Part shown: piece after piece, positions 7,494-15,868 of the stretch | How the letters are laid out: the number at the start of each line of letters is the position of its first letter | Numbering within the stretch: the stretch's first letter is position 1 | From: JAZUOT01 sp045604805 | GTDB taxonomy: Bacteria > Bacillota > Clostridia > Oscillospirales > Acutalibacteraceae | Direction of reading: 5' to 3' | Length of the DNA: 31,560 nucleotides | Assembly: GCA_045604805.1 (NCBI GenBank) | Contig: JAZUOT010000013.1 | Span: 1-31,560 of the forward strand | The notes under the pieces: model-generated | Database searches by the model: none | What the model was told of the DNA's origin: nothing | What the model saw: the letters and a program-made list of their open reading frames with translations, nothing else | Translations under genes and position numbers: made by a program

Positions 7494-8066
7494 TTAGTTA
7501 GCTTCTGACTTAGCTGCTTCGGTTTTGCTAGCTTCATAGTTTACGCTGTTGTGGCGTGGTGGCAATATGTCATGTTCTTTTCTGTTTCTAGTAGCTGCTA
7601 CTTCTCTAGCTGTGCGAAGAGAAACTAAACCATCGATAGCTGCCCTAACTACATTGAAAGGATTGTTCGAACGTAGAGCCTTTGTTCTGATATCCTTTAT
7701 GCCAGCAACTTCTACTATAGATCTTACTGGACCACCCGCTATAACACCTGTACCAGGTGCTGCAGGTTTCATTAGAACTCTTCCTGCTCCGAACTTACCT
7801 ATAACTTCATGAGGAATTGTGTTACCTCTGAGTGAAATCTTGAATAAATTTTTCTTTGCTTCTTCTATTCCTTTACGAATAGCATCCGGAACTTCTCCGG
7901 CTTTTCCCACACCAAAACCTACAGTTCCTTGGCCGTCGCCTACAACAACAAGTGCTGAGAATTTCATGATTCTTCCGCCCTTGACTGTCTTGCTTACACG
8001 GTTTATAGAAACAACTTTCTCGGTAAACTCTTGAGTTTCGGTATTTGTCTCGTTGAAATTAGCCAA
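7494..8066 (-). CDS. rpsE: 30S ribosomal protein S5
   Basis: S5 lines the mRNA entry tunnel and affects decoding accuracy. The product is 190 residues. It contains the double-stranded RNA-binding-like domain (VVSINRVSKTVKGGRIMKFS) and the C-terminal domain with PAAPGTGVIAGGPVRSIVE. The last 25 residues form an Ala/Lys/Glu/Ser-rich tail (YEASKTEAAKSEAN) somewhat longer than usual. The start is TTG at 8066 with AGGAGG 8 bases upstream. It follows rplR by 20 bases. Confidence 0.97.
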   Translation of the reverse strand: MANFNETNTETQEFTEKVVSINRVSKTVKGGRIMKFSALVVVGDGQGTVGFGVGKAGEVPDAIRKGIEEAKKNLFKISLRGNTIPHEVIGKFGAGRVLMKPAAPGTGVIAGGPVRSIVEVAGIKDIRTKALRSNNPFNVVRAAIDGLVSLRTAREVAATRNRKEHDILPPRHNSVNYEASKTEAAKSEAN

Positions 8067-8086
8067 AAAGTATTCCTCCTAACTCT

Positions 8087-8446
8087 TTAGAATTTTAGTC
8101 CGCCTTCGCGGGCACCTTCAGCGAGTTCTTTTACTCTTCCGTGGAAGATATAGCCGCCACGGTCAAAAACTACTTCGCTTATTCCTTGAGCTATTGCCTT
8201 CTTTGCAACAGCTTTTCCGACTTCACGTGCGCCTTCTTTATTTGAACCACTTGCTGCGAATTCTTTATCTAAAGAAGAAGCTGATACTAGAGTCTTTCCG
8301 CTTATATCATCTATAACCTGTGCATAGATGTTCTTCGCAGAACGGTAAACATTAAGGCGAGGACGCTCTGATGTACCTTTTATTTTACCACGTACTCTTT
8401 TATGACGATGAAGTCTTGCTTCGTTTCTATCTATCTTGTTTATCAT
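8087..8446 (-). CDS. rplR: 50S ribosomal protein L18
   Basis: L18 binds 5S rRNA with L5 and forms part of the central protuberance. The product is 119 residues with the basic N-terminus (ARLHRHKRVRGKIKGTSERP) and the conserved ending GYIFHGRVKELAEGAREGGL. The ATG at 8446 lies 41 bases after the rplF stop. Position and length are standard. Confidence 0.97.
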   Translation of the reverse strand: MINKIDRNEARLHRHKRVRGKIKGTSERPRLNVYRSAKNIYAQVIDDISGKTLVSASSLDKEFAASGSNKEGAREVGKAVAKKAIAQGISEVVFDRGGYIFHGRVKELAEGAREGGLKF

Positions 8447-8487
8447 ACGTCAAAACCCTTTCTATCTATTTAGCCCGAAAAGCCTTA

Positions 8488-9021
8488 TTACTTACCGGTC
8501 TTACCTTCCTTGCGGATTATTACTTCGTCGATATACTTGATTCCCTTGCCCTTATATGGCTCCGGTGGACGTTTTTCTCTTATCTCAGCGGCAAACTGGC
8601 CAACTTTCTGTTTGTCTATGCCGTTTACCATTACTTTGTTGCCATCTACGCTGGTTGTGATATCAGCTGTATCAGGAACTATAACCTGATGAGAAAGTCC
8701 TAAGTTTAAAACTAAATTCTTGCCCTGCTTCTGAACACGGTAACCTACACCGTTTACCTCGAGTGTCTTTGTGTAACCTTTTGTTACACCTTCTACCATG
8801 TTTGCAAGTAAAGAACGTGTGAGCCCATGTAAGCTCCTGTTTTCTTTGTTATCGTTAGGTCTTTTTACTATTATCTGATTTCCCTCGAGTGTTACTTGCA
8901 TATTCTCGTGAAAATCTCTAGTAAGTGTTCCTTTTGGGCCCTTTACTGTGATGTTCCCTTGAGCTATCTTTACATCTACGCCAGAAGGGACATCTATTGG
9001 CTTTAAGCCTATTCGTGACAT
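8488..9021 (-). CDS. rplF: 50S ribosomal protein L6
   Basis: L6 lies near the factor-binding site of the large subunit. The product is 177 residues and contains two similar alpha/beta repeats: the first around GNITVKGPKGTLTRDFH, the second ending in the strongly conserved PPEPYKGKGIKYIDE segment. It begins MSRIGLKPIDVPSGV. The ATG at 9021 follows rpsH by 12 bases. Confidence 0.97.
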   Translation of the reverse strand: MSRIGLKPIDVPSGVDVKIAQGNITVKGPKGTLTRDFHENMQVTLEGNQIIVKRPNDNKENRSLHGLTRSLLANMVEGVTKGYTKTLEVNGVGYRVQKQGKNLVLNLGLSHQVIVPDTADITTSVDGNKVMVNGIDKQKVGQFAAEIREKRPPEPYKGKGIKYIDEVIIRKEGKTGK

Positions 9022-9033
9022 TTATATCCCCTC

Positions 9034-9432
9034 CTACCAGACAAAGGCTAGAACTTCGCCGCCAACATTAAGTTTGCGAGCTTGCCTATCAGTCATGATA
9101 CCTTTAGATGTTGATACTATCGCAATACCAAGACCTTTTAGTACCTTAGGCATTTCTTCCACATTGCTGTAGATGCGAAGACCAGGTTTAGAAACTCTTC
9201 TAAGGCCCTTTATTACTGGCTTTCTATCCTCTGTATATTTCAAATTGATTCTGATGACATCCTGTTTGCCATCTTTTATTATTACAAACTTATGGACATA
9301 TCCTTCGGTACAAAGAATCTTTACTATTGATATCTTCATATTCGAAGCAGGAACATCAACTGTCATGTGTCTTGCTGCACTTGCATTTCTTATGCGTGTT
9401 AGCAAATCTGCTATTGAATCAGTTATCTGCAT
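9034..9432 (-). CDS. rpsH: 30S ribosomal protein S8
   Basis: S8 is a primary 16S rRNA binder of the 30S platform; in Escherichia coli it is the translational repressor of the spc operon. The product is 132 residues. It starts MQITDSIADLLTRIRNA and has the C-terminal rRNA-binding motif STSKGIMTDRQARK, ending in GGEVLAFVW. The ATG at 9432 follows rpsN by 42 bases. I do not see an obvious helix-21-like mimic at the rplE start, but no folding was done. Confidence 0.97.
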   Translation of the reverse strand: MQITDSIADLLTRIRNASAARHMTVDVPASNMKISIVKILCTEGYVHKFVIIKDGKQDVIRINLKYTEDRKPVIKGLRRVSKPGLRIYSNVEEMPKVLKGLGIAIVSTSKGIMTDRQARKLNVGGEVLAFVW

Positions 9433-9474
9433 TACCTTTACCTCCTTTTAAACTTAAAGTTTTTGCAAAACTTC

Positions 9475-9660
9475 TTACCAACTTGCTTTTTTTATTCCTG
9501 GAATCTCGCCTTTATAAGCTAAATCCCTGAAACAAATACGGCAAATTCCAAATTTACGAAGGTAGGCATGCGGCCTGCCACAGATTTTACATCTGCTGTA
9601 CCCACGTGTTGCATACTTTGCAGTTCTCAACTGCTTTTGTTTCATTGCTGCCTTGGCCAC
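9475..9660 (-). CDS. rpsN: 30S ribosomal protein S14, type Z (zinc-binding)
   Basis: The 61-residue short form of S14 has Cys24, Cys27, Cys40 and Cys43 (CKIC and CRIC pairs) forming a zinc ribbon. This is the rpsN1/type Z version common in Gram-positive bacteria; the long zinc-free form is about 90-100 residues. It ends EIPGIKKASW as the family does. The start is GTG at 9660 with AGGAGG upstream. It sits 12 bases after rplE. Confidence 0.98.
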   Translation of the reverse strand: MAKAAMKQKQLRTAKYATRGYSRCKICGRPHAYLRKFGICRICFRDLAYKGEIPGIKKASW

Positions 9661-9672
9661 AAAAATTCCTCC

Positions 9673-10212
9673 TTATTTTCTGAATGGTGCGCCCATCAAA
9701 CTCAAAAGCTCTCTGCCTTCTTCGTCTGTTTTAGCGCTTGTTATTATACATACGTCCATACCACGTATCTTGTCTATCTTGTCGTAATCTATCTCTGGGA
9801 ATATAAGCTGTTCTTTCACACCAACTGAGTAGTTACCTCTTCCATCAAATGCGTTAGCACTTATTCCACGGAAGTCACGAACACGAGGCAATGCTACGTT
9901 GAAAAATCTATCGATAAATTCATACATTCTTTCGCCTCTGAGTGTTACTTTAGCACCTATTTTCATTCCCTGGCGAAGTTTGAAGTTTGCAACTGACTTT
10001 TTAGCTCTGCATACTACAGGCCTTTGACCTGTGATAGCACTGAGATCTGTCATGATAGCATCGATAATTTTTGAATTATCTTTAGCTTCTCCGGCTGCGA
10101 CACTTACAACGATCTTTTCAAGCTTTGGCACTTGCATGACGTTTTTGTACTCAAACTTCTTCATTAGAGCCGGCATAACTTCTTTTTGATAATGCTCTTT
10201 AAGTCTCGCCAT
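9673..10212 (-). CDS. rplE: 50S ribosomal protein L5
   Basis: L5 binds 5S rRNA in the central protuberance and contacts P-site tRNA. The product is 179 residues. It begins MARLKEHYQKEVMPALM and includes KLEKIVVSVAAGEAKDNSK and the conserved GRGNYSVGVKEQLIFPEIDYD region. It ends LLSLMGAPFRK. The ATG at 10212 follows rplX by 45 bases. Confidence 0.98.
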   Translation of the reverse strand: MARLKEHYQKEVMPALMKKFEYKNVMQVPKLEKIVVSVAAGEAKDNSKIIDAIMTDLSAITGQRPVVCRAKKSVANFKLRQGMKIGAKVTLRGERMYEFIDRFFNVALPRVRDFRGISANAFDGRGNYSVGVKEQLIFPEIDYDKIDKIRGMDVCIITSAKTDEEGRELLSLMGAPFRK

Positions 10213-10257
10213 TTGTCAAAACCTTTCCTTTCTTAAAGCTGATTAGCAGTAAAAGCT

Positions 10258-10578
10258 TTATATAACTTCTTTGCACTTTTTGCAGATGCGTTGTTTTTTG
10301 TTGTTTTCATCTATCTTGTGGGCTATTCTGGTTGGCTTATTGCAGTGTGGGCAAACAAGCTGTACTTTGCTTGCATACATAGCACCCTCTGCCTGGACTA
10401 TTCCACCGGTTTCGCCCATCTTGCGTGGCTTTACGTGCTTTGAAACCATGTTAACTTTTTCTACTATTACTTTTCCTTCTTTTGGGCTTACTTGTAAAAC
10501 TTTACCTGTTTTGCCCTTGCTCTTACCGCTGAGAACTACTACGGTGTCTCCTGTTTTTACATGAACTTTCTTCTGCAT
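10258..10578 (-). CDS. rplX: 50S ribosomal protein L24 with zinc ribbon
   Basis: L24 starts assembly of the 50S subunit and lies near the exit tunnel. The product is 106 residues. The N-terminal KOW motif (VHVKTGDTVVVLSGKSKGKT, residues 4-23) is followed by VEKVNMVSKHVKPRKMGE. The C-terminus carries paired cysteines (CPHC and CKKC) forming a zinc ribbon seen in many Clostridia. The ATG at 10578 has GGGAGG about 12 bases upstream. It follows rplN by 20 bases. Confidence 0.97.
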   Translation of the reverse strand: MQKKVHVKTGDTVVVLSGKSKGKTGKVLQVSPKEGKVIVEKVNMVSKHVKPRKMGETGGIVQAEGAMYASKVQLVCPHCNKPTRIAHKIDENNKKQRICKKCKEVI

Positions 10579-10598
10579 TTTAATTCGACACCTCCCAC

Positions 10599-10967
10599 TT
10601 AAAGTACTTCAGGTGCAAGGCTTAATATCTTGAGGAAGTTCTTTTCTCTCAGTTCTCTTGCTACCGGCCCAAAGATACGTGTACCTGTTGGGTTTTTATC
10701 TTCTTTGACTATTACTGCGGCATTTTCGTCGAAACGAATATATGTTCCGTCGTTACGGCGAATACTTTTAGCTGTGCGTACTACTACAGCTTTTACCACG
10801 TCGCCCTTTTTGACGATACCGCCCGGAGTAGCCTTTTTTACTGATGCTACTATTACATCACCTACGCCAGCATATTTCCTGCCAGTTCCACCAAGAACAT
10901 GTATGCACATAAGTTCTTTAGCTCCTGTATTATCTGCCGACTTAAGATAGGTCTGCTGCTGTATCAC
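10599..10967 (-). CDS. rplN: 50S ribosomal protein L14
   Basis: L14 forms an intersubunit bridge and binds the silencing factor RsfS. The product is 122 residues, the exact standard length. It begins MIQQQTYLKSADNTGAKELM, has the GGTGRKYAGVGD segment, and ends FLKILSLAPEVL. The start is GTG at 10967, preceded by GGAGGG at about 7 bases. It follows rpsQ by 34 bases. Confidence 0.98.
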   Translation of the reverse strand: MIQQQTYLKSADNTGAKELMCIHVLGGTGRKYAGVGDVIVASVKKATPGGIVKKGDVVKAVVVRTAKSIRRNDGTYIRFDENAAVIVKEDKNPTGTRIFGPVARELREKNFLKILSLAPEVL

Positions 10968-11001
10968 AGTGCGTCCCTCCTAATATCCTTTTAAAATAAA
11001 A

Positions 11002-11259
11002 TTACTTAGCTTTTTCTATTATTTCTACAAGTCTCCATCTTTTGTCTTTAGAAAGAGGTCTTGTTTCCATGATACGTACTTTATCGCCTATACCACAGTC
11101 ATTATTGGCATCGTGGGCTTTGAACTTAACTGTACGTTTCACGATTTTCTTATAAAGCGGATGTTTTACGCTATCTTCGATAGCAACGACTATGGTTTTG
11201 TCCATTTTATCGCTTACTACCTTACCAACAACGCTCTTACGCATATTTCTTTCGCTCAC
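11002..11259 (-). CDS. rpsQ: 30S ribosomal protein S17
   Basis: S17 is an early-binding OB-fold protein of the 30S body. The product is 85 residues and carries VVGKVVSDKMDKTIVVAI and KAHDANNDCGIGDKVRIMET, both typical. The start is GTG at 11259 with GGGAGG upstream. The gene follows rpmC by 13 bases. Confidence 0.97.
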   Translation of the reverse strand: MSERNMRKSVVGKVVSDKMDKTIVVAIEDSVKHPLYKKIVKRTVKFKAHDANNDCGIGDKVRIMETRPLSKDKRWRLVEIIEKAK

Positions 11260-11272
11260 TGTTTGAACCTCC

Positions 11273-11488
11273 CTACTTGCTTATACTTGTTTCTTCTGCA
11301 TTAAGCTCAGCTTCGCGCAAAACTGTATTTATTCTTGCGATGTCTCTCTTTACAGCCTTTATGCGCATTGGGTTATCAAGCTGATTGATGGCAAGCTGAA
11401 AACGCAAATTGAAAAGTTCTTCTTTCAAAGCTTTAAGCTTATCTTCTAATTCAACCTTTGATAACTCTCTTATCTCTGCTGCTTTCAT
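11273..11488 (-). CDS. rpmC: 50S ribosomal protein L29
   Basis: L29 lies at the tunnel exit next to L23, where ribosome-associated chaperones and SRP dock. The product is 71 residues, two helices, starting MKAAEIRELSKVELEDKL and containing LRFQLAINQLDNPMRIK. The ATG at 11488 shares its A with the rplP stop (TAATG), so the two genes are translationally coupled. Confidence 0.97.
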   Translation of the reverse strand: MKAAEIRELSKVELEDKLKALKEELFNLRFQLAINQLDNPMRIKAVKRDIARINTVLREAELNAEETSISK

Positions 11489-11907
11489 TATTGCTCACCT
11501 TCTTCTTTTTTAAGAAATTTACATCTAACAGGTAATTTGTTCGCTGCGAGCCTCAAAGCTTCTCTAGCTATTTTCTCGTCAACTCCGCTTAATTCGAACA
11601 TTACTTTTCCTGGTTTTACAACTGCTACCCAGTATTCCGGTGAACCTTTACCAGAACCCATGCGGGTTTCTGCCGGTTTTGCTGTTACAGGCTTATCAGG
11701 GAAAATCTTTATCCAGACTTTACCGAATCTCTTTGTATAACGTGTCATCGCTACACGAGCAGCTTCTATCTGGTTTGAAGTTATCCAAGCCGGTTGCAGT
11801 GCCTGTAAACCATATTGACCGTAAGTCACAGTATTTCCGCGTAGAGCCTTACCTGTCATGCGCCCTCTGTGAACTCTGCGATACTTTACTCTTTTAGGCA
11901 TCAACAT
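11488..11907 (-). CDS. rplP: 50S ribosomal protein L16
   Basis: L16 contacts the A-site tRNA near the peptidyl transferase centre. The product is 139 residues. It starts MLMPKRVKYRRVHRGRMTGK and has the conserved KPVTAKPAETRMGSGKGSPE loop. The start ATG at 11907 is favoured over the ATG two codons later by its 9-base spacing from GGAAGGA. It follows rpsC by 50 bases and overlaps rpmC by one base. Confidence 0.97.
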   Translation of the reverse strand: MLMPKRVKYRRVHRGRMTGKALRGNTVTYGQYGLQALQPAWITSNQIEAARVAMTRYTKRFGKVWIKIFPDKPVTAKPAETRMGSGKGSPEYWVAVVKPGKVMFELSGVDEKIAREALRLAANKLPVRCKFLKKEEGEQ

Positions 11908-11957
11908 TGTGATAGTTCCTTCCTTTCATCTTGATAAAAAGACATTTATTGTCGATA

Positions 11958-12671
11958 TTAGTCTTGTGTTTTGCGTGGCTTAGCTGTCCTGCGCTGTCTT
12001 GGCTTTCTGTCTTGCTTTTCTTCGATGTCATTTTTGATTTCGCCCTTTAGGACTTCGCCTTTATAGATCCAGACCTTTACACCCAAGCGACCGTATGTTG
12101 TAGCTGCCTCAGCAAAACCATAGTCTATATCAGCTCTTAGAGTCTGCAGAGGAATAGTTCCCTCGTGATACTGTTCTGCTCTAGCTATTTCAGCTCCGCC
12201 CAAACGGCCAGAAACTTGAACCTTTATACCCTTTGCCCCTGCTCTCATTGTTCTGCCTATAGCCTGTTTCATTGCTCTTCTGAAAGAAATTCTCTTTTCA
12301 AGCTGAACTGCTATATTTTCTGCAACTAATTGGGAGCTCATATCAGCAGATTTAACTTCTACGATATTGATGTGTACTGGCTTTTTCAAAGCTTTTTCAC
12401 AGTCATTACGAAGCTTTTCTATCTCGACGCCGCCCTTGCCTATGACCATACCAGGCTTTGCACAGTGTATATGAAGTCTTATCTTATTTGCGTCACGTTC
12501 TATTTCTATCTTTGGTATACCTGCTGCGTAAAGTCTTTTTTTAAGAGTTTTTCTTATTCTATTGTCTTCTACCAGCAAATCACCAAAGTCTTTTTTATTA
12601 GCAAACCAACGGGAATCCCAATCTTTGATTATGCCTACACGCAAACCGTGTGGATTAACTTTTTGACCCAT
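11958..12671 (-). CDS. rpsC: 30S ribosomal protein S3
   Basis: S3 lies at the mRNA entry site and has helicase activity with S4 and S5. The product is 237 residues. The N-terminal KH domain carries GMVIGKGGVEIEKL, and the C-terminal domain includes GRLGGAEIARAEQYHEGTIP. The last 25 residues are a basic tail (KQDRKPRQRRTAKPRKTQD). The ATG at 12671 follows rplV by 24 bases. Confidence 0.98.
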   Translation of the reverse strand: MGQKVNPHGLRVGIIKDWDSRWFANKKDFGDLLVEDNRIRKTLKKRLYAAGIPKIEIERDANKIRLHIHCAKPGMVIGKGGVEIEKLRNDCEKALKKPVHINIVEVKSADMSSQLVAENIAVQLEKRISFRRAMKQAIGRTMRAGAKGIKVQVSGRLGGAEIARAEQYHEGTIPLQTLRADIDYGFAEAATTYGRLGVKVWIYKGEVLKGEIKNDIEEKQDRKPRQRRTAKPRKTQD

Positions 12672-12695
12672 TTACTTTAGTTTCCTCCTTTAACT

Positions 12696-13043
12696 CTATT
12701 CTTTTTCCTGAAGCACCATTGTTACGTGAGAGGTTCTTTTGTTTATGCGGAACGCTCTTCCCTGTGCTCTTGGACGAATACGCTTAAGAGTTGGCCCCTG
12801 ACCTACATAACATTCTGCTATATATAGCCTTGAAACGTCCATGTCTAGATTATTCTCTGCATTTGCCATAGCGCTAAGTAAAAGCTTCTTTAAATCCTCA
12901 CAAGCGTGTTTTGGCAAGTTTCTCAGTACTGCCAATGCATAATCCACTGGCTTATTTCTTATCACATCAAGAATCTCTTGCATTTTACGCGGAGCAACAC
13001 GTACATACTTAAGATGAGCTTTTGCCTTTAATGTTTCTTCCAT
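12696..13043 (-). CDS. rplV: 50S ribosomal protein L22
   Basis: L22 lines the peptide exit tunnel with its beta hairpin. The product is 115 residues. It starts MEETLKAKAHLKYVRVAPRK, and the hairpin region (GPTLKRIRPRAQGRAFRINK) is complete, with no insertion of the kind linked to macrolide resistance that I can see. The ATG at 13043 follows rpsS by 14 bases. Confidence 0.97.
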   Translation of the reverse strand: MEETLKAKAHLKYVRVAPRKMQEILDVIRNKPVDYALAVLRNLPKHACEDLKKLLLSAMANAENNLDMDVSRLYIAECYVGQGPTLKRIRPRAQGRAFRINKRTSHVTMVLQEKE

Positions 13044-13057
13044 CTAAACTGCACCTC

Positions 13058-13330
13058 CTACTTGCTGGTTTTTGAGCCGGCATGACCCTTAAAAGTTCTA
13101 GTAGGAGCGAACTCACCTAATTTGTGTCCTACCATATCTTCGGTAACATAAACCGGAACATGTTTACGGCCATCGTGAACTGCGAATGTGTGGCCAACGA
13201 AATCAGGGAATATTGTTGAAGCTCTGCTCCAAGTTTTGAGAACTTTCTTTTCCCCGGCTTTGTTCATTTCTTGAACTCTCTTTAGAAGAACCTCTTGTAC
13301 ATAAGGCCCTTTCTTTATACTTCTGCCCAT
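13058..13330 (-). CDS. rpsS: 30S ribosomal protein S19
   Basis: S19 pairs with S13 in the 30S head. The product is 90 residues. It starts MGRSIKKGPYVQEVLLKRVQ, contains TWSRASTIFPDFVGHTFAVH and VGHKLGEFAPTRTFKGH, and ends AGSKTSK. The ATG at 13330 follows rplB by 39 bases. Position and length are canonical. Confidence 0.98.
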   Translation of the reverse strand: MGRSIKKGPYVQEVLLKRVQEMNKAGEKKVLKTWSRASTIFPDFVGHTFAVHDGRKHVPVYVTEDMVGHKLGEFAPTRTFKGHAGSKTSK

Positions 13331-13369
13331 ATCTAAGACTCCTTTCTTGCGAAATGCTTCATGAAAGCT

Positions 13370-14203
13370 TTACTTTGCGTTTCTACGTTTTACGATGAAC
13401 TTATTGCTGCTCTTATTTTTCTTTCTGGTCTTATAACCAAGAGCAGGTTTACCCCAAGGAGTAACAGGTCCTGGACGACCAACTGGAGACTTACCTTCAC
13501 CACCACCGTGTGGGTGATCGTTCGGGTTCATGGCAGAACCTCTAACTGTAGGTCTAACACCCATATTGCGCTTTCTACCAGCTTTACCTATCTTGACGTT
13601 CTGGTGATCTTCGTTTGAAACTTCACCGATTGTAGCCATACAAGCTATCGGAACGTTTCTTAATTCGCCAGATGGCATACGTAGCAGAGCCAATTTGTTT
13701 TCTTTAGCCATGAGCTGAGCCATATTGCCTGCAGACCTTGCAAACTGTGCCCCTCTACCTGGATAAAGCTCTACATTGTGTATGAAAGTACCCGTAGGGA
13801 TATTTTCTAAAGGTAATGCGTTACCTACTTTGATATCTGCGTCCTTACCAGAAACAACTGTATCGCCAACTTTTAGGCCTTTTGGAGCAATGATATAGCT
13901 CTTTTCTCCGTCTTCATACTGAATGAGAGCTATGAATGATGTTCTGTTTGGATCATACTCCAAGCTTAGAACTGTTGCTGGTACATCGAACTTTTGACGC
14001 TTAAAGTCTATTACACGGTATTTTCTGCGATTTCCGCCGCCGTGATGTCTGACTGTTATCTTTCCGTAGCTGTTGCGCCCTGCCTTTTTCTTCAAAGGCT
14101 GTAAAAGACTCTTTTCAGGTTCTTTCTTGCTGAGCCCGGAATAATCTACAACCGACATATTTCTTCTGGATGGGGTAGTCGGTTTATAGTTCTTTATCGC
14201 CAT
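13370..14203 (-). CDS. rplB: 50S ribosomal protein L2
   Basis: L2 supports subunit joining and the peptidyl transferase centre. The product is 277 residues. It has the N-terminal OB-fold region (KITVRHHGGGNRRKYRVIDF), the SH3-like domain, and the universally conserved loop MNPNDHPHGGGEGKSPVGRP with the essential His. The ATG at 14203 follows rplW by 24 bases. Confidence 0.98.
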   Translation of the reverse strand: MAIKNYKPTTPSRRNMSVVDYSGLSKKEPEKSLLQPLKKKAGRNSYGKITVRHHGGGNRRKYRVIDFKRQKFDVPATVLSLEYDPNRTSFIALIQYEDGEKSYIIAPKGLKVGDTVVSGKDADIKVGNALPLENIPTGTFIHNVELYPGRGAQFARSAGNMAQLMAKENKLALLRMPSGELRNVPIACMATIGEVSNEDHQNVKIGKAGRKRNMGVRPTVRGSAMNPNDHPHGGGEGKSPVGRPGPVTPWGKPALGYKTRKKNKSSNKFIVKRRNAK

Positions 14204-14227
14204 TTACTTTTTCCTCCTATTCCTTGA

Positions 14228-14518
14228 TTACATTATGCCTTCGAAGAACTCTATTGTTTTGCTATCTTCTGTGAGTGTTACTACTGCCTTTTTCCAAGAT
14301 GGCGTGTAACCTTGAGTTCTGCCCTGGCGGCGCAAACGTCCTCTTACGCTTATTGTGTTTACTTTGGAAACTTTAACACCGAAAAGCTCTTCAACTGCTG
14401 AAGCTATTTCGATTTTTCCTGCTCTCTTGTCTACTTTGAATGTGTATTTTTTATCAGCCATAGCAGACATACTTTTTTCGGTAATTATCGGCTTAATGAT
14501 TATTTCTCTAGCGGTCAT
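14228..14518 (-). CDS. rplW: 50S ribosomal protein L23
   Basis: L23 is at the tunnel exit and is the main docking site for trigger factor and SRP. The product is 96 residues. It has IIIKPIITEKSMSAMADKKY at the start and VNTISVRGRLRRQGRTQGYT in the rRNA-binding loop. Its ATG (14516-14518) overlaps the rplD stop by one base (TAATG), so translation is coupled. Confidence 0.98.
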   Translation of the reverse strand: MTAREIIIKPIITEKSMSAMADKKYTFKVDKRAGKIEIASAVEELFGVKVSKVNTISVRGRLRRQGRTQGYTPSWKKAVVTLTEDSKTIEFFEGIM

Positions 14519-15141
14519 TATGCATATACCTCCTCAATCTTGCTAACTGCATCTTTAAGGATTATAAGCTTATCTGCATTGAGCATGTCATAGACATTGA
14601 GAGTGTTTACCTGTGTTGTCTTTACTCCCGGTATGTTGTTTGAAGATTTAATGATTTTCTTATCAACACTATCGAGAACTATCAAAGCTTTATTATCAAC
14701 ACCCAAGTTTGACAATATCTTGATTACTTCTTTAGTTGAGAAATCTTCAAGCTGCATATCCTGCAAAACTATGAGATTTTCATCTATAAGCTTTGAGGAG
14801 AATGCTGATTTCATTGCAAGTCTTCTGACTTTTTTATTCACAGAATAGCTGTAATCTCTAGGCTTCGGTGCGAAAGCAACTCCACCGTGAGTCCACTGAA
14901 CATTTCTTGTAGAACCATGTCTTGCTCTACCTGTTCCTTTTTGGCGCCATGGTTTCTTACCACCACCAGAAACTTCGCTGCTTGTAAGTGCTGACTGTGT
15001 TCCTTGTCTTCTGTTTGCTAGGTGATTTACTACTACTTCGTGCATAACAGCAACATTTGGCTCTATGCCGAATATAGCATCGGAAATATTAAGCTCTTCG
15101 ACTTTATTTCCGTTTCTATCCATAACTTCTACTTTTGGCAT
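14518..15141 (-). CDS. rplD: 50S ribosomal protein L4
   Basis: L4 has a globular domain and an extended loop that reaches the exit tunnel; in E. coli it represses the S10 operon by attenuation and translational control. The product is 207 residues. The tunnel loop (SGGGKKPWRQKGTGRARHGS near residue 60) is intact. If the S10 leader in this window is an attenuator, L4 is the first candidate ligand by analogy only. The ATG at 15141 follows rplC by 18 bases. Confidence 0.98.
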   Translation of the reverse strand: MPKVEVMDRNGNKVEELNISDAIFGIEPNVAVMHEVVVNHLANRRQGTQSALTSSEVSGGGKKPWRQKGTGRARHGSTRNVQWTHGGVAFAPKPRDYSYSVNKKVRRLAMKSAFSSKLIDENLIVLQDMQLEDFSTKEVIKILSNLGVDNKALIVLDSVDKKIIKSSNNIPGVKTTQVNTLNVYDMLNADKLIILKDAVSKIEEVYA

Positions 15142-15159
15142 TTAAACTTCCTCCTTCCC

Positions 15160-15792
15160 TTATCCTTTTATTGCGTCGTGGAGTATAACTGTTCCGCCGT
15201 TAGGACCAGGAATTGCTCCCTTTACTGCGATTATATTATTTTGTTCGTCTATCTTGACTATTGTAAGATTCTGAACAGTAACTCTTTCGTTACCTTTGTG
15301 ACCGGCCATCTTCTTACCAGGGAAAACCCTTGATGGATCTGAACAGCAACCTATTGAACCGCCGCGACGTGCATTAGGACCTGTACCATGTGATTCTTTA
15401 AGTCTTCCGAAGTTCCAGCGTTTGATAACACCTGCTGTACCTTTACCTTTGCTGGTTCCAGTAACATCTATTTTTTCGCCTACTTCAAATGCTCCGACCT
15501 TTACAAGATCTCCGACATTGTAGTCTGCTATGTTTTCAAACCTGAATTCCCTCAAAATTTTCTTTGGTGCCACATCATTTCTTGAAAAATGGCCACTTTG
15601 AGGCTTGTTAACCTTCTGAGCTTTTAAGTCTTTGTAACCCATCTGAACAGCGTCATAACCATCTGTTTCAACTGTCTTTTTCTGAGAGATCACACACGGA
15701 CCTGCTTCGATAACAGTTACAGGAATTACTTGGCCTTTTTCGCCGAAAATCTGTGTCATACCGATTTTCTTTCCGATTATTCCTTTCTTCAC
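15160..15792 (-). CDS. rplC: 50S ribosomal protein L3
   Basis: L3 starts 50S assembly and reaches toward the peptidyl transferase centre. The product is 210 residues. It starts MKKGIIGKKIGMTQIFGEKG, and contains TSKGKGTAGVIKRWNFGR and the central extension GSIGCCSDPSRVFPGKKMAG. The start is GTG at 15792 with AAGGAGG upstream. A perfect hairpin (15819-15841) lies in the 76-base gap after rpsJ. Confidence 0.98.
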   Translation of the reverse strand: MKKGIIGKKIGMTQIFGEKGQVIPVTVIEAGPCVISQKKTVETDGYDAVQMGYKDLKAQKVNKPQSGHFSRNDVAPKKILREFRFENIADYNVGDLVKVGAFEVGEKIDVTGTSKGKGTAGVIKRWNFGRLKESHGTGPNARRGGSIGCCSDPSRVFPGKKMAGHKGNERVTVQNLTIVKIDEQNNIIAVKGAIPGPNGGTVILHDAIKG

Positions 15793-15818
15793 TTCTTTTC
15801 CTCCTTGGTTGATTATTG

Positions 15819-15841
15819 GTTGGATTCATATAAAATCCAAC
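15819..15841 (-). promoter_or_regulatory. Hairpin between rpsJ and rplC
   Basis: A perfect 8-pair stem (GTTGGATT/AATCCAAC on the minus strand) with a 7-base loop lies midway in the rpsJ-rplC gap, about 10 bases before the rplC SD. No T-run follows, so it is not a terminator. It might be an RNase site or might influence rplC initiation. Confidence 0.5.
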
Positions 15842-15868
15842 TTGACCACCTTTCCAACAATTCGTAGA

